Source: Epiperipatus broadwayi
Lineage: Eukaryota; Onychophora; Udeonychophora; Euonychophora; Peripatidae
Length of the DNA: 64,000 nucleotides
Assembly (NCBI GenBank): GCA_028023455.1
Contig: JAQFVV010012418.1
Location: 6,257,244-6,321,243 of the forward strand
Direction: 5' to 3'
In this document: positions 50,512 to 61,400 of the stretch, piece by piece
How the letters are laid out: every line of letters begins with the position of its first letter
Numbering within the stretch: position 1 is the first letter of the stretch
The notes under the pieces: generated by a model
Databases searched by the model: none
Seen by the model: only the letters and a program-made list of their open reading frames with translations
Told to the model about the DNA's origin: nothing
Made by a program: the position numbers and the translations under genes

Positions 50512-52199
50512 TGTGAGAGTACCATATGAACTTCACCTAAAACAATTTATTTTTCTTTATAAATTTAATTGTGCCTATATCAAGTCAATAGATATAAATA
50601 ACATACACCTATCTTAAGCTTTTCATATATCAGCTATATACATAAACTAATTAAATATTAAAAGAATAATTCTAAAAATGAATTATTTTAATTTATTTAT
50701 ATGCATACATAAATAAATGTTTCCAACTAATGGTATTTTTACTAACCAAAACTTGACATTGACAAAGTCTTAAATTAATTTTGCATTTAATTATTGTAAC
50801 AAAGTAAATAAATGTTTGGAGTTCATTACAAATTGTAAATATATTTAAATAATAAAGAGCATGAGCATTTATGTGATATGCTTTCAGAAATATAAAAAGA
50901 ACTGAAATTGATATATAATAATCTTCTGTTTAGTTATTGAAGCAATAACTACATCGGTAAATTTAAATATGTTCAAATTTAGAATACATTTAAAAAAAGA
51001 TTCAAAATTTCAAAACATTCTTTAAGTTAAGAAAACAGTTAATTTACTTATGAACTTTATTGTATGTTCTTTGTAAAAAGTAATTTTTAATATACTTTTA
51101 AAGAACTAAAATAATCATTTAAATTGTCAAAGTTTTAAGAGAACAAAACTTCTTGAAATGATTATTCAAACTATCTGCTTAAGAAGTCGAAAATTTGTGA
51201 AGATGTTCTCTGGCTAGACAATTAATGCCAAAGATTTCTGCTGATGTTTAAAATCTAAAGATGCAAATTTATTCCTACTTAATGCCTAAAGTATAACTGT
51301 CATAATTTCCAATAAAAAAGCTGCCTTAATAATGGAGTATTTTACTGAAGAAGATGTTAATTATTTACTACGTAAAATATCTAAAGAAATTAATATTTGT
51401 ATTGCTTTTTCGAAGGATGATCAATGAACTTTATCTTTCAATATTCATCATCATTTTATTTCATCTAAGGAGGAACATAAAACCATTATTCTTTCTCATC
51501 TTGGAATATATCGTTGTGTAATTTATTAACTCTTAAACTTTATTTCCTTTGTGGATAATTATTATTTACATGGAAAAATTACTTTGTTTATTAAATTGAT
51601 CTTAACAGGATAAGTAGAGAATTGATAAGATGAACACTTTATTTTTATTTATTTAATAAAATCTAAGTGTTAATATTTTTATATATGTACTGATCAAAGC
51701 GAAGGTTGACTAAGGTAAAAATTTTAAATCATTTTAATTTGGAAGTAAGTTTATTATTTTCCAAATTGAACATTACTTGACATCTATCATAATTTCTTTT
51801 AAATCACTAACATAATTAATATAGGAATATATTTTTTTATTATTCTGGTGTGAATGGATAATATCTTGTACAAACATATAACATGCATAGAATCATTTTA
51901 ATGACTGTATACATAGATTTATGATGTATAACATAATATTTGAATATTTATAAAGAAGTTATATATAGCTTATACTAAATTTATCATTACTATGGAATAT
52001 TTGTGGAAATGCCTGAAGAGAGTCAATTGCAATTTCTACCCTGAGCTTGAATTCCGAGAGTAACAAGGATTTTAACAGAGGAGTGGATTGGATTATATTA
52101 TATATTATTTCATCCATGGCATTCTATAAGAAGACCCTGAGCCTGACTATAGTTAGATGCGACTTCCTTGAGGTTTGAAAAGGATTGTCTCATTATACA
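50512..52199 (+). repeat. Left long terminal repeat
   Basis: Starts TGTGAGAGTACCATATGA and ends about ATTATACA, directly followed by a TGG-starting primer binding site. It is about 1.69 kb and aligns along its length with 58023-59695, with 4 differences in the first 100 aligned bases and small indels. The number of differences implies that the insertion is not recent. It contains a small open frame (51332-51529). Confidence 0.93.
51332..51529 (+). other. Small open frame inside the left LTR with internal TGA
   Basis: From ATG 51332 the frame reads MEYFTEEDVNYLLRKISKEI then NICIAFSKDDQ, meets TGA at 51425-51427, and continues open as TLSFNIHHHFISSKEEHKTI to TAA at 51527-51529 (66 codons). The right LTR has the same frame, same TGA and same end, with one codon fewer. 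I do not recognise a family. Chance is possible, but the open length is unusual for this AT-rich sequence. Confidence 0.35.
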
Positions 52200-52217
52200 T
52201 GGCACCCATACTTAGAT
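52200..52217 (+). promoter_or_regulatory. Primer binding site of the LTR element
   Basis: TGGCACCCATAC begins right after the left LTR end and has the TGG start expected for pairing with a tRNA 3' CCA end. The priming tRNA is not identified. Confidence 0.7.
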
Positions 52218-52856
52218 GCATGAAACATTAGTTTTCCATTAGTTAAATCCATAGTTTAAAAATAAATTATATGAGTGTGTTGTGAATTGGTAAAAACACT
52301 GAATAATAAATAATAGAGACCTTGAAATAAAATAAACCGTAATAAACAGATGAATCAGTCACTTTAAAATAAATAAATAAATAAATATGATTATAGTTTG
52401 GGCATTAAAATGTATATTATAATAACATTTTATAAGAGTAAGAAAAATAAAATTACATTTAAAAGCATAAACACAGCATGAAATCTGAAGGCATATATTA
52501 AATTATAACTTTGAAAAGAAAGTAACTTATATATATATAACTTTAATTTTTTTTTCATTAATGATAACTAGAAGTGGAAAAAGCTAATAATAATGGAAGT
52601 AAAAAGTTTTGAAGAATCTTTAAGCAATAAAGATAGTGAAATAAAAATTACCTCAGTTAGTAATCAACAAGGATCTTTACAAGTCCTAATGTCTGAGGGG
52701 TATGTATCAGAAAATTAACATCCTTCACAAGTTCACATGACAGATAAAATATTATCTCAAACACACAAAAAAAACTGAAGTTATAACAGTACAACCTCAA
52801 GGAAGTAATAAGTATATGGTCAATTGGTCCAAATGATAATGGATTTAAAAGTTGAT
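52218..52856. other. LTR-element interior, 5' leader, nothing coding
   Basis: AT-rich leader without a supported coding frame. Confidence 0.5.
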
Positions 52857-53900
52857 ATTGTACCGGTCGAAACCCACCATCACCGCAAGTCAAATCGGAT
52901 TCAAACTCAGCTGAACCAAAACTGAATTCAAACCCAACTCAACCGCTCAGATAACAGAAATCGACGACACAGTGCTATGCGCCAAGAACTAGCTCAACGG
53001 TTGGTGAGGACTAGAGACTCCTTTTACAGCCACGAATATCTAATAATTAATTACTTTGAATACTTTTTAAATCGAATCATATGTATGTTCGGGTTGCCAA
53101 CACAGACAGCGAGTATTAACATTTAAATAATTATAAAAAGAATGATGACTTAAGAAACCAAGTATGTTAGAAAATATTTAATAATAATAATAATTTGTTT
53201 TGTTCACTAAAATATAGATTGCATTAGTTACCTCTAGTCTTTAAAAGAATTTATAAATATAATAAGAGTGGCGGTCCTTATCATATGCCAACAAGTATTA
53301 CACAACATGGGATTCTATGTCTATGCCCCCAACGAGAAATATAAAGGCAGATAAAGGTATTCATTAAGAACGGAAATGATTGTTCTAATTTTATTACGGT
53401 GGAATGTGAGATTTATTTTCACATTCGGAAATCTATTCACGAAGAGCAAAACGTATTTTAAGGCATAACTTTAAAATTGATTTGGAACTTATTTAATTAA
53501 TAATATATTTGAGAATTTGTTCGACTTTAATTTAAATCACTTCATCACGAATTACGAGCATGGAGCGGGTTTTACCGGAACAAAAATGCAACGGTACTGG
53601 CGGCTTATGAGGCAGAGAGTAAAATTGAAATACGATCGCTAGTCGATGATCGAAGTCCTATGGCGGCTTGCATCTAACAAGTCTTACGCCCTTTGACTAA
53701 TGAATAGGAAAGGAAGTACTTTCTTCCTTGAGAAATTTAAATAAGAGAATATGATCACCGACCAGCCTAACGGAGCGGAAGATTGCCCTGCGTCAGCAAC
53801 GTTCGATGATGATGACTTGATAGTCATCGTTGAAAAATAAAACCCATGTAGAATGCTCTACGTGATGACTTGACCAGTTAATTAAAGTCAAACGAGCTTT
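52857..53900. repeat. Compositionally different block, possible nested LTR remnant
   Basis: Starting near ACCGGTCGAAACCCACC, this stretch is clearly richer in G and C, with many CG dinucleotides rare elsewhere in the window. On the minus strand it has TGGCAACCCGAACAT (53085-53099), which matches the primer-binding-like TGGCAACCCAAACAT at 61294-61308 at 14 of 15 positions. I infer terminal parts of a different retroelement family lying within the first element, but I found no paired ends. Confidence 0.45.
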
Positions 53901-54251
53901 TATCGAACTATTTTAAAACATTTATAAACTATATTAATTATGCCCTAATAACATGATCTTCCTGAATCTTAATACAAAATAACAAAAGTTGAATTAAAAT
54001 ATATTTAACCCTTTATCGACCCTTTTGCAAAAACATTTTAAATATATATATATGGATAAATAAATCAATATTAGTGAAGCAAGAAATAACATTTTAACAT
54101 TACGTGAGTATATAAACACTTGTAACTTAGGAGCTGGGGACATAGGTGAAAAACGGAGCTAATAATTTATTATTAGCTAATTATAAAAATAGTAAACGTA
54201 TAATATTTTCTTTCGACTCGATGATTAATAGAACTTATAAATTTAGTTCTA
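53901..54251. other. LTR-element interior, nothing coding recognised
   Basis: AT-rich, leading into the left half of a 15-bp inverted repeat (54210-54224). Confidence 0.4.
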
Positions 54252-54467
54252 ATGGGCGAGAATAACTATTTAAAATTTATATTATATTATTTGCGTGAGG
54301 CAAATGGAACCAAGGAGCTCATCGAGTCGAAAGATTATTGGCATATAATTTTAAATACGACATTAATAAAGCACACAAATATATATATATTAAATGAACC
54401 GCCAAGTAAGAAAAGAGAAAGTTTAAAGACTAGAGATTTAAAGAATTACGAGATAGATTTACAGTAG
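54252..54467 (+). CDS. Hypothetical 71-codon open frame in the element interior
   Basis: MGENNYLKFILYYLREANGT is followed by a charged, hydrophilic end rich in Lys and Glu. I do not recognise a family. It lies just inside a perfect 15-bp inverted repeat (54210-54224 and 54319-54333, TCATCGAGTCGAAAG in the right half). Whether it is expressed is unknown; it may be a remnant of a larger retroelement frame. Confidence 0.25.
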   Translation: MGENNYLKFILYYLREANGTKELIESKDYWHIILNTTLIKHTNIYILNEPPSKKRESLKTRDLKNYEIDLQ

Positions 54468-55476
54468 CATGAATAAAAGGTTTTATAAAAATTGTTACAT
54501 TAAAGAATAAAGAGCTCTTAAATAGGAGGAGAGTAAAATAAAGTTCGAACTGGCCAGAAAGTTTAACGTTCATTATAGAAATATATTACCCTTCCGTGCT
54601 TGTCCTTAAGTTACTCCTCCAAGTTGTTGAAAACGTAGGCACCATTGATTGATTATTGGAACAGCATTTTAGTAGCCTCCATAATTTTAGCAGAATGATC
54701 GGTCCAGAAAAGATTCAGCAGCTCCATTGAAGATTTCTAGGGACTTTAGGAACCGTAGCCAGATTCCTGATGTTTTAGCCCTCTATCATGATGAAATACA
54801 ATTTATACGCACAGAGTTCACTGCACTACTCTACAACAAAGCTAGCTTTTTTTCCTCCTGACTTTTCAGGGCTATATATATTGTCCAGATGCCTTAAGGC
54901 TAGCGCTCATTTTATTATCAATGTGTTTTTTTATAATTAGTTGTTTTCAAATACATTCCTTCGATAAGGCTTTCAAACTAATTAGCTTGAATTCCTTCTC
55001 TAATTGAAAATGAATTCTTAAGATTTGAAAATGATTTTAATTAGAAATTGAATTCTTATCTTTTTTTAATTAATAAAACTTTACTGTTGTTTTTGAGAAT
55101 TTGAAAGCCTATGGAAGGAATGTAGCTTTTAATCACAAAACTTTACAAATTATTTAAAGGTGAAAAAAACAAGTATTCCCGACGCAATGAAACTTTCGAA
55201 CAATTATATATATTTAATATTTACAAATATATATACGCACAATCCACGCAATTTAATATATATATAAATTCATGAATATTTTATCATGAATTTATTTAGA
55301 GAATTGATAAAATTTAAACTAAACTAGTTAATTTTACTACGTATTTGAAACAAGTTATTCATTATGGAAATTAGCGTGGATTGAACGTATAAAGCCCCAT
55401 TGCATCGGAAATTTAAGGTTAGCACTAGGGTAAACAACATGAAGCCAGGATTGAACTCAGATCCGACTGCTTCAAT
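54468..55476. other. LTR-element interior, mixed composition
   Basis: 54560-54960 is less AT-rich and ends with the phrase shared with 40040 (CATTCCTTC(G/A)ATAAG), so it may be an LTR end of another family. 54970-55476 is AT-rich leader to the gag-like frame; a short upstream ATG at 55440 gives only 13 codons. Confidence 0.4.
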
Positions 55477-55671
55477 ATGAATAAAATGAATTTGGATATG
55501 AATAATATGAATGCTGATATGAACGGAGAAATGAATAAAATGAATGCTGATATGAAGGGAGAAATTAATAAAATGAATGCTGATATGAAGGAAAAAATGG
55601 CTAGAATAAATGATAATATGGTAACTAAAGTTGATATGGATAATATGGAAGTGAAATTAAAAAAAACATAA
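55477..55671 (+). pseudogene. Gag-like coiled-coil protein, N-terminal part
   Basis: 64 residues with 11-residue (hendecad) repeats, unit MNADMNGEMNK, then MNADMKGEINK, then MNADMKEKMAR, followed by INDNMVTKVDMDNMEV. Regular Met/Asn/Asp spacing predicts a long coiled coil. Repetitive Met-Asn coiled coils at the N-terminus are common in Gag of invertebrate Ty3-type elements. The frame ends in a poly-A run (LKKT), and the next frame continues shortly after, consistent with a frameshift at the A-run dividing one original protein. Confidence 0.6.
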
Positions 55672-55718
55672 TTTCTATAAAAGAGTTAAAGAGAGATATT
55701 GATGATGATAAGGAAAAG

Positions 55719-56558
55719 ATGCAAGTAGAAATCAAAGATGTTGAAACTAAATTGTTTGAAGAAATAAAACAATTATCGTTAGATTTAAATAATGTTCAAA
55801 AAGATATTGTTGAAAAGAAACAAACCGCCAATAAAGTAGAAAGACTTCATGACACAAAAGCAACAACAATATCGATGGCAATTCAATGCCAAGAATCCAA
55901 AACTTACCCTGAGCATGAGGTCTGCGAATATAATGACAGCATACAGAACAAATCGCTCTTAGTTCAAATAAATATTTCAGAAGAAAACTGTCATGTCTAT
56001 CATTTTACCATACAGCAGAGCAATGAAGTAGATGATCATTGCAGCATTAATAAAGTGCTTGAACCAGATCCAAAAATCTTAGAAAGAGAAGAGAATATGG
56101 ATAATGTGGAATATAAATTAAATTCTGAATCTCAGGAATTGAGAGAAGCACAATCAAATGATAATACTAAATGTCTAGATAAATTAAGACTTCAGCTTTC
56201 TTGTATTAATCACAGGTTAAATCATGAACTCATGAAACTTGAGATGACTCCACAATCTAAAGATATAATAGATGAATACAACAGTAAAGTGTATTTTGAG
56301 TCATCCCATCATATTTGTATTTACTCCCAGTTCAAAATTACAACATTTCATCAACAAGGTGTTGATAAATTGTATGACAACCAGCTGATAATGTCATTAT
56401 CAATGATAATATTTAATAAAAAAGAAAGTTGCCTTAATAGAAGGTTTAATTTAGAAGATATGAACGAAAGCAATAGATTTAATTGTGTTAAGTGTAAATT
56501 ATGGTGTATGAAGCATCACCATAATCCTGAAGATGAACAAATTATAAAAAGTCTTTAG
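55719..56558 (+). pseudogene. Degenerate Gag/Pol-derived open frame
   Basis: 279 residues in a different frame from the preceding coiled coil. It starts MQVEIKDVETKLFEEIKQLS (coiled coil continued) and ends with a Cys/His-rich tail (NCVKCKLWCMKHHHNPEDEQ). The preceding CLNRRFNLEDMNES is reminiscent of the LSRR connection between RNase H and integrase in Ty3-type pol. I infer that a large deletion fused gag N-terminal sequence to a late-pol remnant. No protease or RT motif is visible. It remains open for 840 bp, so it may have been a non-autonomous element's own protein. Confidence 0.5.
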
Positions 56559-57139
56559 ACAATAATAAAGATATTTATAATACAAGCCAAGAGACAGAAA
56601 GGTTTACAATTTCATAGGTTGTGTAATACTTATGAAGATCCCTTCACATTCATTGAACATGTCAAGGGATGTGCTTAAAAAGTAAAGCACACATATAAAG
56701 AAGGACTTCATAGATTACAACTTTGGAATGTGACAATGGACTTTTGATAATGATAGAATCCATTAGGCTGTTCTTTTAAGAGAATAAATGTATATGTGTA
56801 TATAAATAATTGAAGTATGTATTAATAAAAAAAATGTTTTAAGTTAACCAAAGTATAAGAATAATACTTACAGGTTTATTGGAGTACAAGTTGTGGTTAG
56901 ATCAATTAAGTATCACAATAATGCAATCTAATGTTGACACTACTTATAAAATGCAAGTCCACCATTATATATTTTGATATGGATATATGTAAGTGAGGCA
57001 TTTATTTTATATAGCGTGATGTTTTTAAACTGTAATAACAATCAGCATTAAGCCAATGCACATGCGCTTTGTGTATATACATACATATATATATATGTGG
57101 ATATATAAAAAGATAGTGTAAAAATTTATAATAAACTTG
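56559..57139. other. LTR-element interior, decayed sequence
   Basis: No supported frame. A TA microsatellite is at about 57078-57098. Confidence 0.4.
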
Positions 57140-57409
57140 CAAAAAAAAGGCCAATCAAAGAAATAAAAATGTGAAGACAATTTCACGCATATTTAAAGTT
57201 GGGATCACGTTTTTTATAAAAAAACCTCCTCAAATTAATAAACCCCAACAGAGCAAATACCAAAAGTTTTACCAACAGGATGAAGGACTTTATATTGTCA
57301 TAATGCAAATAGGTCCTATCCCAATGCATTCTGGATAAATATAAAGGAAGAAATTAAAGGCACTTATAATGCTAAAGCTTTAAAACCCTATTTTGGTCAA
57401 ACAAATTAA
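57140..57409 (+). pseudogene. Integrase C-terminal end (Ty3-like pol remnant)
   Basis: Across at least two frameshifts the plus strand reads FKVGDHVF, KKPPQINKPQQSKYQKFYQQ, EGLYIVIMQIGP, then SYPNAFWINIKEEIKGTYNA and KALKPYFGQTN with TAA at 57407. This order (FKVGD.V, G(P)Y.V, LKPYF) is the C-terminal GPY/F region of Ty3-type integrase. It places the end of pol about 600 bp before the right LTR, as usual. Confidence 0.7.
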
Positions 57410-58010
57410 TAATGTTTGCCACATTCTACTTATGTATAGAGTAAAATTTTGAAAGAAAAGATAACTTGGAATAGGTAAGGAGAGAGAAAGTTTTCATTTA
57501 AAAGTATATAGGTGAAAATATTAATTTTTTTTGATGTGGGTATGTTAAGCAATTAAAAGTAATTTTTAGGATACCTGAAAACTAAAACCATTTTAAGAGT
57601 TAATCCATGCTGAATGATGGATGTTCTTATGTTTAGGATAGTTTTCAAGAGAGTCCATAAGTCTTAAAGAAAAGCAGGATGAAGACTATCAAACATATGT
57701 GTCATCTATAAAAGAGGCACATAACAATAAATCCATCAAAGAAAAATAAAAAAGAGAAGAAAAAGAAAGAACCCTATATATATATATATATGAACCTTCT
57801 TGTCTTTATGTTTAAATTGAATTATGTTTAGTATAGAGAAAAAGAAAAGGGTTAGAAAATAGAACAAATAATAAGGGTTGATAAAAGCAAGAAAGAAAAA
57901 CAAACTCTGCAACTTTATATTGTTAAAATTTAATATCAAATAGGGAATGCATATGTTGACACACATTTAGTGTTCAAATTTTAATGGTAAATATAAAATT
58001 TAAACTCTTT
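57410..58010. other. LTR-element 3' untranslated interior
   Basis: AT-rich sequence between the pol end and the polypurine tract; no supported feature except a TA microsatellite (about 57775-57790). Confidence 0.5.
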
Positions 58011-58022
58011 AAGGTGGGGGAA
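58011..58022 (+). promoter_or_regulatory. Polypurine tract of the LTR element
   Basis: AAGGTGGGGGAA immediately precedes the TGTGAG start of the right LTR. This is the position and composition of the plus-strand primer. Confidence 0.85.
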
Positions 58023-59695
58023 TGTGAGAGTACCATATGAGCTTCACCTAAAACAATTTATGTTTCTTTATGAATTTAATTGTGCCTATATCAAGTCAAC
58101 AGATATAAATAACATACACCTATCTTAAGCTTTTCATATATCAGCTATATATATAAACTAATTAAATATTAAAAGAATAATTCTAAAAATGAATTATTTT
58201 AATTTATTTATATGCATACATAAATAAATGTTTCCAACTAATGGTATTTTTGCTAACCAAAACTTGATATTGACAAAGTCTTAAGTCAACTTTGCATTTT
58301 ATTATTGTAACAAAGGAAATAAATGTTTGGAGTTCATTACAAATTGTAAGTATATTTAAACAATAAAGAGCATGAGCGTTTATGTGATATGCTTTCAGAA
58401 ATATAAAAATGAACTGAAATTGATATATAATAATCTTCTGTTAATTAACAAAGAAATAACTACACTGGTAAATTTAAATATGTTCGAATTTAGAATACGT
58501 TAAAAAAAAGAAGATTCACTATTTCAAAACTTTCTTTAAGTTAAGAAAATAGTTAATTTACTTATGAACTTTATTGTATGTTCTTTGTAAAAAGTAATTT
58601 TTAATATATTTTTAAAGAACTAAAATAATCATTTAAATTGTCAAAGTTTTAAGAGAACACAACTTCTTGGAAATGATTATTCAAACTATCTGCTTAAAAA
58701 GTCAAAAATTTGTGAAGATGTTCTCTGGCTAGACAATTAATGCCAAAGATTTCTGCTGATGTTTAAAATCTAAAGATGTAAATTTATTCCTACTTAATGC
58801 CTAAAGTATAATCATCGTAATTTCCAATAAAAAAGCTGCCTTAATAATGGAGTATTTTAATGAAGAAGATGTTAATTATTTACTATGTAAAATATCTAAA
58901 GGAATTAATATTTGGATTGCCTTTTCAAAGGATGATCAATGAACTTTATCTTTCAATATTCATCATTTTATTTCATCTAAGGAGGAACATAAAACCATTA
59001 TTCTTTCTCATCTTGGAATATATCATTGTGTAATTTATTAACTCTTAAACTTTATTTCTATTATTTACGTGAAAAAATTACTTCATTTATTAAATTGATC
59101 TTAACAGGATAAGTAGAGAACTGATAAGATGAACACTTTATTTTTATTTATTTAATAAAATATAAGTGTTGATATTTTTATATATGTACTGATCAAAGCG
59201 ACGGTTGACTAAGGTAAAAATTTTAAATCATTTTAATTTGGAAGTAAGTTTATTATTTTCCAAATTAAACATTACTTGACATCTATCATAATTTCTTTTA
59301 AATCACTAATGTAATTAATATAGGAATATATTTTATTATTATTCTGGTGTGAATGAATAATATCTTGTACAAACATATAACACACATAGAATCATTTTAA
59401 TGACACTATACGTAGATTTATGATGTATAACATAATATTTGAATATTTATAAAGAAGTTATATATAGCTTATAATAAATTTATCATTACTATGGAATATT
59501 TGTGGAAATGCCTGAAGAGAATCAGCGATTTCTACCCTGAGCTTGAATTCTGAGGGTAATGAGGATTTTAACAGAGGAGTGGATTGGATTATATTATACA
59601 TTATTTCATTCATGGGATTCTATAAGAAGATCCTGAGTCTGACTATAGTTAGATGCGACTTCCTCGAGGTCTGAAAAGGATCGTCCTGTTATAAT
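58023..59695 (+). repeat. Right long terminal repeat
   Basis: Aligns with 50512-52199 over its length. It starts TGTGAGAGTACCATATGA right after the polypurine tract and ends in GTTATA, merging with TA repeats (59691-59708). A short deletion relative to the left LTR lies near 59058 and a 3-nt deletion near 58967. Confidence 0.93.
58847..59041 (+). other. Small open frame inside the right LTR with the same TGA
   Basis: Counterpart of 51332-51529: ATG 58847, TGA at codon 32 (58940-58942), end TAA 59039-59041. The only length difference is a missing His codon (HHH to HH), which keeps the frame. Substitutions between the copies are mostly amino-acid changing, so selection since insertion is not indicated. 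Confidence 0.35.
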
Positions 59696-61215
59696 ATATA
59701 TATATATAGTAGCCTTTACTACCCGAATAATCAAGAATATAAGCATAAAAAGAAATGTTAAACTAAAGAGATGATTTCTTTATTTAACTAAGCTAGCATG
59801 AAACAATAAATCTAAAGAAGATAACCAACTTTCCATGAAGATAATAACTTCTAGTTAAACAAGCCTTAAAATCTGCAAACAAAGTATATGAAATAAATTT
59901 AATATTCATTGAACCAATAAATAAATAATAATTAGGTCGATGGAATGTATATGAAATTAGAATTATGAATTAAGTAATGAGTAAATTAGGGTGGTGATGA
60001 CTAAATTGATGATGAAAATAAGTAATAATTAAATAAAATGAAACAAACCTAAGAGTAAAGAGAAGAGAAAGAAAATGTATTAGAATAATGAATGATCAAG
60101 ATAATTATAGAATAAAAGCTAATGAATGATTAAGATAATAATAGAATAAGAGCCAATGAAGAGTGAATCCATTATGATAATGAATTAAGATCAAATGAGA
60201 ATGAAGAAATAAAAGAAAAATCAAAATGAAATAGGAGAACAATGTTGATGATGGAGAATGAGATCTTCAATTATAAACTAATATTGTATTAAATGATAAT
60301 AAGATAAACTAAATAAAATAGGGATTCCAAGCTTGACATAACCAGAATATTCACCATAAAGTCAAAACAAGCTATACATTTTAAGACAAAAGAAGCACTT
60401 TACACCTGAACATTTTGTTGACTTTAATAAAAACTGTGAAAATAACATAACTCAAATCTAAGTACAATAAATAACTTTAGATATAAAATTTACCATACAT
60501 TTAAATTATACACTGCAAATTCATAACATATTCTTCTCAGGGTTCAAACAACTTAAATATTATTATACAAGATATACTTGGGTCACTGAGAGGGTGTGCC
60601 AGTCAAAATCGTGTATTCATTCAACAAGACCAATAATCCAAGCAAAAGTACCTTGAATCCAACCATGCACAAGATACATATGTCAGGACAAGGATGAATC
60701 CTAACCTATTTTCCTAAATTATTGCCTCTCTGACTAATGGATAACGTTTGTGATGACACTAGCAGTGCTTGGTTTTGTTCCGTCCCAGCTGGAGGTCATG
60801 GTTCACATAGAGACTCAAAATAAGAAAAGGGTTTATATGAAAAATCAATGATTTAATGAGTTCTGATGATTGCAGAACAGTACAGATATGATTTGATCGA
60901 TTACTAATGGTTTGAACCATAATAATGATAATTCTTTCTGGCAACATTATAAAGAAGTGAATTTAAATCAAAGAAATACTTAAATAAATAGAGTAATTAA
61001 CCTTAGAGATTGGGAGTGATGACAAACTAAGCTTATTTAAATAACAATACTATAGGAATTTATTAAGGAATTTAGTACAAAATAAGTAGTCTTTGTTTAT
61101 ATAATTTGGTTATTTTCTTTAATTAGTTTTGATGCGGCTTTGACAAACAATGTAAAAGTTTGTTAATTGGTCGGCCAAAACCAAACAGCAATAAAATAAG
61201 ATATTACAAATAAAT
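59696..61215. other. Purine-rich and mixed sequence, nothing coding
   Basis: 59860-60310 is strongly A/G-rich on the plus strand, with two ~34-bp near-copies beginning AATGAATGAT(C/T)AAGATAA at about 60089 and 60123. 60590-60900 is less AT-rich. I see no coding frame or bounded element. Confidence 0.4.
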
Positions 61216-61400
61216 CTGTTTTATATATTGTAACGGACCGAAAAATGTACCGGGCGTCTACAGTGTAAGATATTTAATTAATTGATGCCCCAAATGTTTG
61301 GGTTGCCAAAATATGTAACGGACTGTAAAACCTTTTAGGATAGTACACCCAGAGCCTTCTCTACTTACAGGTCCTATTACTACTCGGGGTTCTAACTCAG
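61216..61400 (-). repeat. Possible LTR/primer-binding junction of another retroelement
   Basis: On the minus strand a phrase ending CAGTCCGTTACA is followed after four bases by TGGCAACCCAAACAT (61294-61308), a plausible LTR end plus primer binding site. TGTAACGGAC occurs twice (61231 and 61315). It matches the site at 53085-53099. No coding part adjoins. Confidence 0.4.

Larger units (their letters stand above)
50512..59695 (+). mobile_element. LTR retrotransposon (Ty3-like), internally deleted
   Basis: A 9.2-kb element with direct long terminal repeats (50512-52199, 58023-59695), a primer binding site right after the left LTR and a polypurine tract right before the right LTR. The 5.8-kb interior keeps a gag-like coiled-coil start (55477-55671), a longer degenerate frame (55719-56558) and the C-terminal end of integrase (about 57140-57409). 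Protease, RT, RNase H and most of integrase are not recognisable, so it is defective and would need help in trans. It inserted in TA repeats, which hides the target duplication. The interior also contains a block of different composition (52857-54960) that may be a nested second element. Confidence 0.92.

Noticed and set aside
57736-57966. Minus-strand membrane-like 76-codon frame
   Set aside because: It lies in the purine-rich 3' untranslated part of the LTR element; hydrophobic Phe/Leu/Ile content follows from the T-rich complement.
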